Positions 27,907 through 35,771 of a stretch of 64,000 nt of DNA are shown here, in pieces. The position numbers and the translations under genes were made by a program. Position 1 is the first letter of the stretch. Every line of letters begins with the position of its first letter. Source of the DNA: KBS50 sp042666615 (GTDB lineage: Bacteria > Actinomycetota > Actinomycetes > Mycobacteriales > Micromonosporaceae); assembly GCF_042666615.1 (NCBI RefSeq), contig NZ_JBHTDD010000029.1, forward strand, positions 14,759 through 78,758, given 5' to 3'. The notes beneath the pieces were generated by a model, which was given only the letters and a program-made list of their open reading frames with translations, was not told where the DNA came from and did not search any database.

Positions 27907-28987
27907 GCGGGTCGTGGTGGTGAACGGGCCGGGTGCGGTGGCCGTTCGCGAGGAGGAACCGGCACCGTCGCGGGACGGCACGTTCCGGGTGCAGACGTTG
28001 TACAGCGGGATCTCCGCCGGCACCGAGCTGAGCTACGTCAAGGGCACCAACCCGTACCTGTCGACGACCTGGAACGCCGACCTGGGCCTGTTCCAGCCGG
28101 GGGCGCCCAGCACCCCGTACCCGGTGAACCGGTTGGGATACATGCAGGTGGCGCGGGTGGTGGAGAGCCGGACTCCGGCGGTGGCCGAGGGCGTGGTCGG
28201 CGCCATGGCCTACGGCCACCGCACCGGATATCTGGCCGACCCGCTGGTCGACCGGTTCGTCCCGCTGCCCGGGGACCTCGACCCGGTGCTCGGCGTCTAC
28301 GTCGCCCACATGGGACCCATCTGCGCCAACGGGCTGCTGCACGCCGCCGCCGACCTGTACGGCCCGGGGGTTCGCCAGCTCGGTGACGGCGTCCGCGGGC
28401 GCCGGGTGGCGGTGACCGGCGCGGGGGTGGTGGCGTTGCTGACGGCCCTGCTGGTCCGGTTCCACGGTGCGGCCTCGGTCGTGGTGATCGATCCGACCCC
28501 GGCCCGGCGTGCGGTGGCGGAGGCGCTCGGCCTGGACGTCCTGGACTCCGAGGCGGCCGACCCGGCGGAGGTGCTGAAGGCGCGCTGGGCGCACGGACCG
28601 GGGGACCGCGGCGCCGACGTGGTTTTCCAATGCCGGGGTCAGGCCGCGGCGCTGCACCTCGCTCTGCGCCTGCTCCGCCCTCAGGGCACCGTCATCGACC
28701 TGGCCTTCTATCAGGCCGGGGCGACGGAGGTACGGCTCGGCGAGGAGTTCCACCACAACGGGTTGAGCGTCCGGTGCGCGCAGATCGGCCGGGTTCCCCG
28801 CGGGCTCGCCTCGATCTGGGACCGGGAGCGGCTCTCCGCCGAGACCATCGAGCTGCTCCGGGCGTACGGCGATCGGGTGCGCGAGCACCTCATCTCCGCG
28901 GTGGTCCCGTTCGACGAGGCCCCGACCCTGCTCACCGACCTCGCTGACCGCCGCCGCCAAGAACTCCAATCCATCCTCACCTGCTGA
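27899..28987 (+). CDS. MDR-superfamily (zinc-type alcohol dehydrogenase-like) oxidoreductase
   Basis: This 362-residue medium-chain dehydrogenase has an N-terminal catalytic domain (TLYSGISAGTELSYVKGTNPY) and a cofactor domain with VAVTGAGVVALLTALLVRFHGAASVVVID. The usual catalytic Cys after GICGTD is replaced (GISAGTEL), and the structural four-Cys lobe is missing, so it is probably zinc-independent. Pairing with an overlapping Gfo/Idh gene recalls two-step oxidation-reduction of sugars or cyclitols. A 45-bp palindrome lies 2 bp after its stop. Confidence 0.82.
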   Translation: MAERVVVVNGPGAVAVREEEPAPSRDGTFRVQTLYSGISAGTELSYVKGTNPYLSTTWNADLGLFQPGAPSTPYPVNRLGYMQVARVVESRTPAVAEGVVGAMAYGHRTGYLADPLVDRFVPLPGDLDPVLGVYVAHMGPICANGLLHAAADLYGPGVRQLGDGVRGRRVAVTGAGVVALLTALLVRFHGAASVVVIDPTPARRAVAEALGLDVLDSEAADPAEVLKARWAHGPGDRGADVVFQCRGQAAALHLALRLLRPQGTVIDLAFYQAGATEVRLGEEFHHNGLSVRCAQIGRVPRGLASIWDRERLSAETIELLRAYGDRVREHLISAVVPFDEAPTLLTDLADRRRQELQSILTC

Positions 28988-28989
28988 TC

Positions 28990-29092
28990 CCCACCCCACT
29001 CCTGACCCGCGTTGATCAAGAGGTTCGCGTCACCGGAAGGCCGGTTTGGTGACGCGAACCTCTTGATCAACGCGGGTCAGGAGTGGGGTGGG
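28990..29092. repeat. 45-bp perfect palindrome between dehydrogenase and secA2
   Basis: Bases 28990-29034 are the exact reverse complement of 29048-29092, with a 13-nt loop. The core reads CGTTGATCAAGAGGTTCGCG. It sits 2 bp after the MDR stop codon and can act as a terminator, but 45 perfect bp is far more than termination needs. There is no U-run; a G-rich tract follows. Confidence 0.85.
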
Positions 29093-29136
29093 TGTTGGGT
29101 GTGGGGATTGGGTGTGGGGTTGGGTGAGGCGGGGGC
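29083..29136 (+). repeat. G-rich tract (GGGTGT/GGGGTT runs), G-quadruplex potential
   Basis: About 50 nt with at least six runs of three or more G spaced by 1-5 nt follow the palindrome on the + strand, directly upstream of secA2. Similar G tracts follow the palindromes at 43.5 and 63.9 kb. Confidence 0.55.
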
Positions 29137-29158
29137 GCCCGATGGGGTTCCGGTCGGC

Positions 29159-29164
29159 TACCGT
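29159..29164 (+). promoter_or_regulatory. -10 box TACCGT, leaderless secA2 mRNA
   Basis: TACCGT is followed by 8 nt and the ATG at 29173. No ribosome site precedes the ATG. The hexamer is identical to that of the VOC gene. Confidence 0.6.
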
Positions 29165-29172
29165 TGCCCGTC

Positions 29173-31464
29173 ATGGGCCTGTCACAGCGGTTGAAGAGCA
29201 GGGCCCGGCGCTTCCTCCAGCGCCCGGGCAGCACGGTGGATCTCACTCCGTTGCGCCGGTTGCTGCCGGCGATCGAGGCGCGCGAGCAGGAGTTGACCGG
29301 GCTCGATGACGCCGAGCTCACGGAACTCGCCGGCGCGGCGGACGACTACACCGAAATCTGCGCGATCGGCCGCGAGGCTGCCCGCCGCGCGCTCGACCAG
29401 CGGCCGTACGATGTCCAACTGCTCGGCGCGATGGCGCTGTTGTCCGGCAAGGTCGCCGAGATGGCCACCGGCGAGGGCAAGACGCTCACCGCCACGGTCG
29501 CCGCCTACGGACACACCCGGTTGGGCAACGGCCCGGTGCACGTGCTGACCGTGAACGATTACCTGGCCCGCCGTGACGCGGAGTGGATGGAGCCGGTCTA
29601 CCGGTTGTTGGGACTCACCGTGGGTTGGGTCAACGAGGCGAGCACCGCGGAGGAGCGGCGCACGGCGTACGCCCGGGACGTCACCTACGTCTCCGTGAGC
29701 GAGGCCGGCTTCGACTTCCTGCGTGACCAGCTGGTGACCGATCTCGATCAGCGGGTGCAGCCACCGCTGGCGACCGCGATCGTGGACGAGGCGGACTCGA
29801 TCCTCATCGACGAGGCGCGGGTGCCGATGGTCCTCGCCGGCGCGGTTCCCGGTGAGCAGGACCCGGTGCACACCGCCGCCGCGCTGGTCCGTGGGCTGCG
29901 GGCCGACAAGCACTACACCGTCGCCGACGACGGCCGCAGCGCCGCCTTCACCACCGAGGGCCTGGCCGCCCTGGAGGAGCGGCTGGGCGGCCTCGACCTG
30001 TACGCCGAGGAGAACGTCGCCCAGCTCTCCGCGCTGCATGTGGCGCTGCACGCGCACGCCCTGCTGCGGCGGGACGTGGACTACATCGTCCGGGGCGGCA
30101 CGGTGGAGCTGATCGACGAGATGCGGGGCCGGGTGGCGCAGCGACGCCGCTGGCCGGACGGCCTGCAGGCGGCCGTGGAGGCCAAGGAGGGACTGGACGC
30201 CAGCGCCGAGGGTGAGGTGCTGGGAACCATCACCGTCCAGGCGTACGTCGCGCTGTACCGGACGCTGTGCGGCATGACGGCGACCGCGGTGCTGGTCGGC
30301 GACCAACTGCGGGAGTTCTTCTCGCTCGAGGTCGCGGTCATCCCGCCGAACACCCCGTGCGTCCGGGTGGACGACCCGGACCGGATCTACGCCACCCGGG
30401 CCGAGAAGGACGAGGCGCTCGTCGACGAGATCCGGCGCTGCCACGAGGTGGGCCGGCCGGTGCTGGTGGGCACCCTGGACGTGAAGGAGTCCGAGCAACT
30501 CGCCGTCGGGCTGACCGCGGCCGGGGTGCCGTGCGTGGTGTTGAACGCCAAGAACGACGAGGAGGAGGCGGCGATCATCGCCGAGGCCGGTAAGTTCGGC
30601 GCGGTCACCGTCTCCACCCAGATGGCCGGCCGGGGTGTCGACATCCGGCTGGGCGGCAGCGACCAGGCCGACCGCGACCGGGTGGCCGACCTGGGGGGCC
30701 TGTTCGTCATCGGCAGCGGCCGGCACGACAGCCGTCGGGTGGACGACCAGCTCCGTGGCCGGGCCGGCCGGCAGGGCGACCCGGGCGGGTCGGTCTTCTT
30801 CGTGAGCCTGGAGGACGACCTGGTCGTACGTCACGCCGTCGACGCCGTTCCGCCGTCACCACGGATGCACGCCGACGGCCTGGTCACCGACGACCAGGTG
30901 GAGTTCGCGGTGGAACACGCCCAGCGGGTCGCCGAGGGTGTCAACCACGAGATCCACCGCAACACCTGGCGGTACAGCGTGGTGATCGAACAGCAGCGTA
31001 AGGCCCTCGCCGAGCGGCGGGAGCGGCTGCTGACCACGGAGGTGGCGGCGCTGATGCTGATCGATCGGTTGCCGGAGAAGACCAAGGACATGGACGAGGA
31101 CATCCTCTCCCGGGCGGCCCGGTCGATCGCCCTCTATCACCTCGACCGGCTCTGGGCCGCGCACCTGGCCGAGTTGTCCGAGGTGCGCGAGGGCGTGCAC
31201 CTGCGGGCGCTGGGCCGGCTGGACCCGCTGGACGAGTTCCACCGCTCGGCGGTGCCGGCGTTCAACGACCTGATTCCGGAGATCGAGCGGCGCACCGTGG
31301 AGACGTTCGAGGAGACCGAGTTCGACGAGGACTGGGAGCCGGACGACGCGAAGCTGGTGCGGCCCAGCGCGACCTGGACGTATCTGGTCCACGACAACCC
31401 GTTCGGCTCGGAACTGGACCGGCTCATCGCCTCGGTCGGGCGCCGCCTCCGCGCCTCCCGCTGA
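29173..31464 (+). CDS. secA2: Accessory Sec translocase ATPase SecA2
   Basis: This 763-residue SecA-family ATPase has Walker A GEGKT at 100-104, DEAD-like DEADSILIDEAR starting at Asp205, TQMAGRGVDIRLGG and DDQLRGRAGRQGDPG (motifs of the second RecA domain), and the helical scaffold and wing with YHLDRLWAAHLAEL. It lacks the long C-terminal linker and CxCx8CH zinc end of housekeeping SecA, and its length fits actinobacterial SecA2, which exports a subset of proteins. No accessory secretion substrate is encoded beside it. It is bordered by palindromes on both sides. Confidence 0.92.
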   Translation: MGLSQRLKSRARRFLQRPGSTVDLTPLRRLLPAIEAREQELTGLDDAELTELAGAADDYTEICAIGREAARRALDQRPYDVQLLGAMALLSGKVAEMATGEGKTLTATVAAYGHTRLGNGPVHVLTVNDYLARRDAEWMEPVYRLLGLTVGWVNEASTAEERRTAYARDVTYVSVSEAGFDFLRDQLVTDLDQRVQPPLATAIVDEADSILIDEARVPMVLAGAVPGEQDPVHTAAALVRGLRADKHYTVADDGRSAAFTTEGLAALEERLGGLDLYAEENVAQLSALHVALHAHALLRRDVDYIVRGGTVELIDEMRGRVAQRRRWPDGLQAAVEAKEGLDASAEGEVLGTITVQAYVALYRTLCGMTATAVLVGDQLREFFSLEVAVIPPNTPCVRVDDPDRIYATRAEKDEALVDEIRRCHEVGRPVLVGTLDVKESEQLAVGLTAAGVPCVVLNAKNDEEEAAIIAEAGKFGAVTVSTQMAGRGVDIRLGGSDQADRDRVADLGGLFVIGSGRHDSRRVDDQLRGRAGRQGDPGGSVFFVSLEDDLVVRHAVDAVPPSPRMHADGLVTDDQVEFAVEHAQRVAEGVNHEIHRNTWRYSVVIEQQRKALAERRERLLTTEVAALMLIDRLPEKTKDMDEDILSRAARSIALYHLDRLWAAHLAELSEVREGVHLRALGRLDPLDEFHRSAVPAFNDLIPEIERRTVETFEETEFDEDWEPDDAKLVRPSATWTYLVHDNPFGSELDRLIASVGRRLRASR

Positions 31465-31479
31465 CCCGGGGCCGGATAT

Positions 31480-31547
31480 CCCGTCGATCTAGGGCAGATG
31501 GTCACTGTTTGATCTCCAATCACGACCATCTGCCCTAGATCGGCGGG
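31480..31547. repeat. Palindrome, copy 1 of a dispersed element
   Basis: Arms 31480-31503 and 31524-31547 (24 bp, one T/G mismatch) contain CGATCTAGGGCAGATGGTC. The 20-nt loop read on the minus strand begins GTGATTGGAGATC. The same arms and loop occur at 43442-43523 in the other orientation. It lies just after the secA2 stop, so it may end transcription, but the shared loop shows it is a repeat family. Confidence 0.85.
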
Positions 31548-31762
31548 GCGGGGTTCTCGGGGCCGGGCGGCGACACGCCGGGCGGCGGTACCCGGTGGAC
31601 CGGCGTGGTCATATTTCCTGCCGATGGGCCGGCCGAACCTGCGGCGCGATGGTTTCCTCCTACCGTATTTTGGGAGGTCGTGGGCCGTTTTTTGCCCGGT
31701 TTCGGCCGTCCTTGGCCGGGGTAGTAGGCCGGGTCCGAGATCTGCGGGGGGAGAGCACGACG

Positions 31763-31828
31763 ATGACGAAGTCGACCGAAAGAGGACGAGTGTCGCGCGC
31801 GGCGGTGCCGCGGGCCATCCTGCGGTGA
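31763..31828 (+). CDS. Possible 21-residue leader peptide before the ANTAR gene
   Basis: ATG preceded by GGGGGGAGAG opens a 21-codon frame (MTKSTERGRVSRAAVPRAILR would be 21 residues) ending in TGA that overlaps the GTG of the next gene. The main gene has no ribosome site of its own, which supports coupling. Chance is not excluded. The interval 31465-31762 otherwise holds only the palindrome. Confidence 0.35.
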   Translation: MTKSTERGRVSRAAVPRAILR

Positions 31829-32589
31829 GGCTGGAGACAGTCACGCCCGGCGGCGACGCCTTGGGCGTGGTGGAGACGGCCGCGCTGCTGCGCGAGTTGA
31901 CCGCCGGCCTGATCTCCGCGAGTGACTTCGACGAGGCCCTCGATCAGCTGGTACGCACCTGTGGCGCGGCGGTGCCCGGGGTGACCTGGTGCAGTGTCAC
32001 CATTCTGCAGGCGGGCCGGCCGGCCTCGGTGGCCGCCTCCGACGCGCCGATCCGGGTGCTCGACGAGGTGCAGTACGGCGGGGACGGGCCCGCGATGGCC
32101 GCCATCCGACAGCGGGACCTGGTGGTCGTGCCGGACCTGCGGGCCGGGGCGTCCTGGCAGCCGTGGACGGATCGCGCCCTGGCCCTCGGCGTGCACGGGG
32201 TGATCTCGGCCCCGGTGGACATCGACGACCAGGTCATCGGCTCGTTGAACCTGTACGCGCGGGCACCCGAAGCGCTGACCGAGCGACGGCAACTCACCGC
32301 GATGCTGCTGGCGGAGCACGCCGGGTTGTTACTGGCCGCGGTGCGGGACCGGGTACGGGCGGGGGAGTCGGCTCACGTTCCGCACCCACCGGCGACCCCG
32401 GACCCGGCAAGTGACGAGGTCGTGGGGCAGGCGATCGGGGTCATCATGACGCAGCGCGGCTGCCCGGCGGCGGACGCGTTGGAGGTGCTCCGGACCGCGT
32501 CCGACGCGCTGTCCATCCCGCTGTCCGAGGTGGCCCAGCGGCTCGTCGCGTCGGTGGCCCGCAAGAGCGTGGGTCGCCCAAAAGGGTGA
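31825..32589 (+). CDS. GAF-ANTAR transcription antitermination regulator
   Basis: This 254-residue protein has an N-terminal GAF domain (about 25-165; VTWCSVTILQAGRPASVAASD, GVISAPVDIDDQVIGSLNLYA) and a C-terminal ANTAR RNA-binding domain (VVGQAIGVIMTQRGCPAADALEVLRTASD, ~195-245). ANTAR proteins bind paired hexaloop hairpins and prevent termination; the GAF part probably senses a small ligand. Targets are unknown. The GTG at 31825 is the only plausible start after the upstream stops and it overlaps a short leader frame. Confidence 0.9.
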   Translation: MRLETVTPGGDALGVVETAALLRELTAGLISASDFDEALDQLVRTCGAAVPGVTWCSVTILQAGRPASVAASDAPIRVLDEVQYGGDGPAMAAIRQRDLVVVPDLRAGASWQPWTDRALALGVHGVISAPVDIDDQVIGSLNLYARAPEALTERRQLTAMLLAEHAGLLLAAVRDRVRAGESAHVPHPPATPDPASDEVVGQAIGVIMTQRGCPAADALEVLRTASDALSIPLSEVAQRLVASVARKSVGRPKG

Positions 32590-32683
32590 TGGTCGAACCG
32601 GTTGTTTGACGCCGCACCACCCGGGTAGCACGCTTGATGTCGGTGAGCGCACCGTCGGTGAGCGCACCCCCCGGGGAGGCACT

Positions 32684-33190
32684 GTGGAGAGCCGGTTGCG
32701 GGTGCAGGGGCACTCGATCCAACCGATGCTCGCCACGTTTCCGTTCGGTTTGTTCGCCTGCGCGACCGTGTTCGACATCTCGGTGGTGGCGGGCGCACCC
32801 GCCCTGCTTGGCAGGGTCGGATACTGGACGGCGCTGGCCGGCCTGCTGGCGACGGCGCTGACCGTCCTCGCCGGCATGGTGGAGTTGTGGGACACCGGGG
32901 ACGGCGTGGCCCGGCGTGCCGCGCTCGCCGGCACGCTGACCGGAGTCGGCGCGGCCGGGTTGTTCACGGTCGTGTGCCTGATCCGGGCCGGCGCGGGGGA
33001 GCCGTTGTCACCGACCGGCGGCCTGGTGGTCGTCGAAGTGGTGGCGTTGGTCGTGGCGGCGGTGGGGATCGTCCGCACCGGACGGTCGGTCCGCCGGGTG
33101 GACCGTGGCCCGCGGGAGCGGGCCGGGTTCGAGGCGTTCCGCTCGGGTCCCGCCGGTTTCGTCGCCGGGGATTCGCCCACCCGTCACTGA
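32684..33190 (+). CDS. DUF2231 membrane protein
   Basis: This 168-residue protein has four membrane helices. GHSIQPMLATFPFGLFACATVFDI is the DUF2231 signature with a conserved His in the first helix, possibly a haem or metal ligand. The function is unknown. The GTG at 32684 follows GGGGAGG. A 15-bp direct repeat (GTCGGTGAGCGCACC at 32639 and 32654) lies in the upstream region. It is convergent with the ankyrin gene, leaving a 45-bp gap. Confidence 0.8.
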   Translation: MESRLRVQGHSIQPMLATFPFGLFACATVFDISVVAGAPALLGRVGYWTALAGLLATALTVLAGMVELWDTGDGVARRAALAGTLTGVGAAGLFTVVCLIRAGAGEPLSPTGGLVVVEVVALVVAAVGIVRTGRSVRRVDRGPRERAGFEAFRSGPAGFVAGDSPTRH

Positions 33191-33235
33191 CCCACGGATC
33201 CCGGGTCCAGTGAGGGCGGTCGGTCCCGGGGTGCG

Positions 33236-33643
33236 TTACCGGGTGTCGGGCGTGTCGCCGCCCAGCAGGGCGAGCATCTCTGGCAGGTCGAAGAACGCGG
33301 CCGTCTCCGCGGCCGACGGGCTGCCGTGGTCCGGGTCGGCGCCGGCGGCCAGCAGGGCGGTCACCGACTCGACCGACCGGCGGAACGCGGCGGCGGCGAG
33401 CGCCGTCTGGCCGCGGTCGTTGGTTCGGGCCACGTCTGCGCCGCGGGCCAACAGCGCGCCGACCGTCTCCGGGTGGTCGTGGTATGCGGCGAGGATGAGC
33501 AACGTGTCGCCCTTGTCGTTTGTCATGTTCACCGGCAGACCGGCGTCGATCTGGGTGGCGAGTTCGGCGGTCTGGCCGCCGCGCGCCAGGTCGAACATCC
33601 GGTGCGCGAACGCCAACGTGTCCTCGTCCAACTCCTCCGCCAT
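33236..33643 (-). CDS. Ankyrin-repeat protein
   Basis: This 135-residue cytoplasmic protein has about three ankyrin repeats: NDKGDTLLILAAYHDHPETVGALLARGAD, then NDRGQTALAAAAFRRSVESVTALLAAGAD. It resembles the widespread small bacterial ankyrin proteins that bind partner proteins; the partner is unknown. The ATG at 33643 lies 6 nt after TAGGCT, a leaderless arrangement. Confidence 0.88.
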   Translation of the reverse strand: MAEELDEDTLAFAHRMFDLARGGQTAELATQIDAGLPVNMTNDKGDTLLILAAYHDHPETVGALLARGADVARTNDRGQTALAAAAFRRSVESVTALLAAGADPDHGSPSAAETAAFFDLPEMLALLGGDTPDTR

Positions 33644-33943
33644 CGGCCCAGCCTAGTGCGGCAACGGGTCGCCGTTCGCGGGGACGCTGTTTCCGCCCCT
33701 GCGAGCGGCGCCGTCCCGCGTCCCACCGGTGCGGACGGTCCCCGATGGAGGGTGCGGATCGGCGCTACGCACGGGCATCTATCATCGGAACTGGCACCCA
33801 GCGCAAGCGTCCGGTTCCAATCCGTTCGTCGATTGTCACATTCATGCAACGCCGAGGGACCTTGACCCCCTTCGGGACGGCCGGAAGCATCGGTGCTGCG
33901 GCGTCCCGGGGCCGTGGAAATCCCGGATCAGCCAAGGAGGACC
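33644..33943. other. 300-bp divergent regulatory interval
   Basis: The interval carries the ankyrin promoter at its left end. On the + strand GGAAC (33787-33791), 16 nt and CGTC (33808-33811) resemble an ECF-type promoter that could drive the winged-helix gene, with a leader of about 125 nt. No gene is visible. Confidence 0.35.
33650..33655 (-). promoter_or_regulatory. -10 box TAGGCT, leaderless ankyrin mRNA
   Basis: TAGGCT is followed by GGGCCG and the ATG at 33643. The NYN gene at 52373 has a nearly identical arrangement (CAGGCT, GGGCGG, GTG). Confidence 0.6.
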
Positions 33944-34543
33944 ATGTCGGTCAGCTCCCCGTCGTCGCGTACCGGACGGCATCCGTCCCAACCGCCCGGT
34001 CCCGGCCGCCCGCCGGGTGCCCAGCGTCGCCCGGCCGCCGGTTCCGGTGGCCTGGCGGCCCTCACCGTCACCCTGTCCATCCCCCTGGCCGGGGAGGAGC
34101 CGCTCATCCCGGCCGCCCGTCGGTTGCTGGAGGCCGCGCGCGAATTGGTGGAGCGGGGTGAGGCGACGGTCAGTGGTCCCCACGGCGGGGAGCGCCGGGC
34201 GGATCCGCTCGCGGTGCGCACCCCGCAGGCGCCGCACGTTCCCACCGTGCACATTATGTCGGCCTCCCGGACGGTGCTGCTCGACGGCGAGAAGCTGCCG
34301 CTGACCCGGTTGGAGTTCGACCTGCTCATGCACCTGGTGGCCCACCCGCGCCGGGTGTTCACCCGGTTGCAACTGCTCACCGCCGTGTGGGGCTACGAAC
34401 ACGCCGGCGTGCGCACCGTGGACGTGCACATCCGCCGGTTGCGGGGCAAGGTCGGCGCCGAGGTCCCGCTGATCACCACGGTGTACGGGGTGGGTTACCG
34501 GCTGGCCGACGATGCCCGGGTGGTCATCGACTCCACCGGCTGA
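33944..34543 (+). CDS. Winged-helix regulator without receiver domain
   Basis: This 199-residue protein ends in a complete OmpR-type winged helix (LTRLEFDLLMHLVAHPRRVFTRLQLL, TVDVHIRRLRGKVG, TVYGVGYRLAD; ~105-195). The first ~100 residues are Pro/Arg-rich and then helical (PAARRLLEAARELVERGEATVS), not a CheY-type receiver. It therefore probably responds to something other than a kinase. The ATG at 33944 has a perfect AAGGAGG 5 nt upstream. The target is unknown. Confidence 0.85.
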   Translation: MSVSSPSSRTGRHPSQPPGPGRPPGAQRRPAAGSGGLAALTVTLSIPLAGEEPLIPAARRLLEAARELVERGEATVSGPHGGERRADPLAVRTPQAPHVPTVHIMSASRTVLLDGEKLPLTRLEFDLLMHLVAHPRRVFTRLQLLTAVWGYEHAGVRTVDVHIRRLRGKVGAEVPLITTVYGVGYRLADDARVVIDSTG

Positions 34544-34560
34544 GCCGGCACCATGGACCG

Positions 34561-35193
34561 GTGAGGATCCGCCCGATCGCCCCCGACCTGCTGGTGAGCG
34601 AACTCGCCGACCGGATCGCCGGGGACCGCCCGGACTGCCGGCTGCGAGTCGCCGTCGACGGACCACCCGTCGCCGACCCGCGCCGTCTCGCTGACTCGCT
34701 CGTCGACCCGCTGCGGGCGCGCGGCCGGTCAGCGGTCCACATCCAGGCCGACGATTTCCTGCGACCGGCGTCGTTGCGCTACGAGCAGGGTCGGACGAAC
34801 CCGGACAGCTACTACCTGGGGTGGCTGGACGAGGCGGCGGTGCGCCGGGAACTGCTCGATCCGGCCGGACCCGGGGGAAGCGGGCGGATCCTGCCCAGCT
34901 TGTGGGACGCGACGACCGACCGGGCCAGCCGGGCGGCGTACCAGACGCTGCCGGAACGGGCGGTGGTGCTGCTCAGCGGAGCGTTCCTGCTCGGCGGCAG
35001 CCTCCCGTTCGACCTCGTCGTGCACCTGGACGTGTCGGCGGCGGCGCTGCGCCGTCGGCTGCCGGCCGACCTGCGGTGGACGTTGCCGGCCTTCGAGCGG
35101 TACACCACCGAGGTGGATCCGGTCCGGCTCGCCGACGTGGCGGTCCGGCTGGACGACCCGCGCCGCCCCGCGGTGATCGACGACCCCGGCTGA
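34561..35193 (+). CDS. Uridine-kinase-like protein with altered P-loop
   Basis: This protein of about 210 residues follows the uridine/nucleoside kinase fold: RLRVAVDGPP at the P-loop site, SAVHIQADDFLRPASLRYEQGRTNPDSYYLGWLDEAAV (substrate and Mg segments) and AVVLLSGAFLLG. The P-loop reads VDGPPVADPRRLADS where active kinases have GxSGSGKT/S, so the catalytic Lys is missing and activity is doubtful. The GTG at 34561 lies 17 bp after the regulator stop. It could be an inactive homologue or a binding protein. Confidence 0.75.
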   Translation: MRIRPIAPDLLVSELADRIAGDRPDCRLRVAVDGPPVADPRRLADSLVDPLRARGRSAVHIQADDFLRPASLRYEQGRTNPDSYYLGWLDEAAVRRELLDPAGPGGSGRILPSLWDATTDRASRAAYQTLPERAVVLLSGAFLLGGSLPFDLVVHLDVSAAALRRRLPADLRWTLPAFERYTTEVDPVRLADVAVRLDDPRRPAVIDDPG

Positions 35194-35312
35194 GCTCGCC
35201 AGAAAGACCGTTTGACCGCCCTCAGTGGGGGGTACTCGGCCCGCTCAATGCGACGGGTACGTGTCCGGGAGGGGCCGGGCGTGCCCGCTTTGGGGGAGAG
35301 GCAGGTTTGCCC

Positions 35313-35705
35313 ATGCTGGTCCAGGAAACGGTCGGTCGGACCCAGGCGGAGACGGAGAAGATCCGTGTCTCCCTCCGGGCCCGGTATGACGAGCTGACCG
35401 CGGAGTACGACGAGGCCGTCCTGCAGAACGAGACGATGCGGCTGGTCGAGGTGGGTGATACCGCCGGCGACGACCAGGCGGACCACGGCACCAAGACCGC
35501 CGAACGGGACACCGCCCGGTCGTTGCTGCGTGCCATCCTGGAGCGGCGTACCCAGTACGAGCACGCCCTCGCCCGGCTCGCCGAGGGAACCTACGGCTAC
35601 TGCGAGGGCTGCTCCGCGCCGATCCCGGTCGAGCGGCTGGAGATCTTCCCGTCGGCGACGAGCTGCGTGACCTGCAAGCAGAGTCGGGAGCGGCGGGCGG
35701 CCTGA
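35313..35705 (+). CDS. DksA/TraR-type zinc-finger protein
   Basis: This 130-residue protein has an N-terminal helical hairpin (IRVSLRARYDELTAEYDEAVLQN ... TARSLLRAILERRTQYEHALARL) and a C-terminal C4 zinc finger (CEGCSAPIPVERLEIFPSATSCVTC). The family binds the RNA polymerase secondary channel or acts in stress responses; actinobacterial members resemble RbpA-independent DksA-like regulators. The ATG at 35313 starts after a GC-rich leader. It is monocistronic. Confidence 0.85.
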   Translation: MLVQETVGRTQAETEKIRVSLRARYDELTAEYDEAVLQNETMRLVEVGDTAGDDQADHGTKTAERDTARSLLRAILERRTQYEHALARLAEGTYGYCEGCSAPIPVERLEIFPSATSCVTCKQSRERRAA

Positions 35706-35771
35706 CCGGTCCACCGACCGGGATCCGCGGTAGCGGTTGCCGGTCGGCCCGCCAGGGGGTGGACTTGGCGG

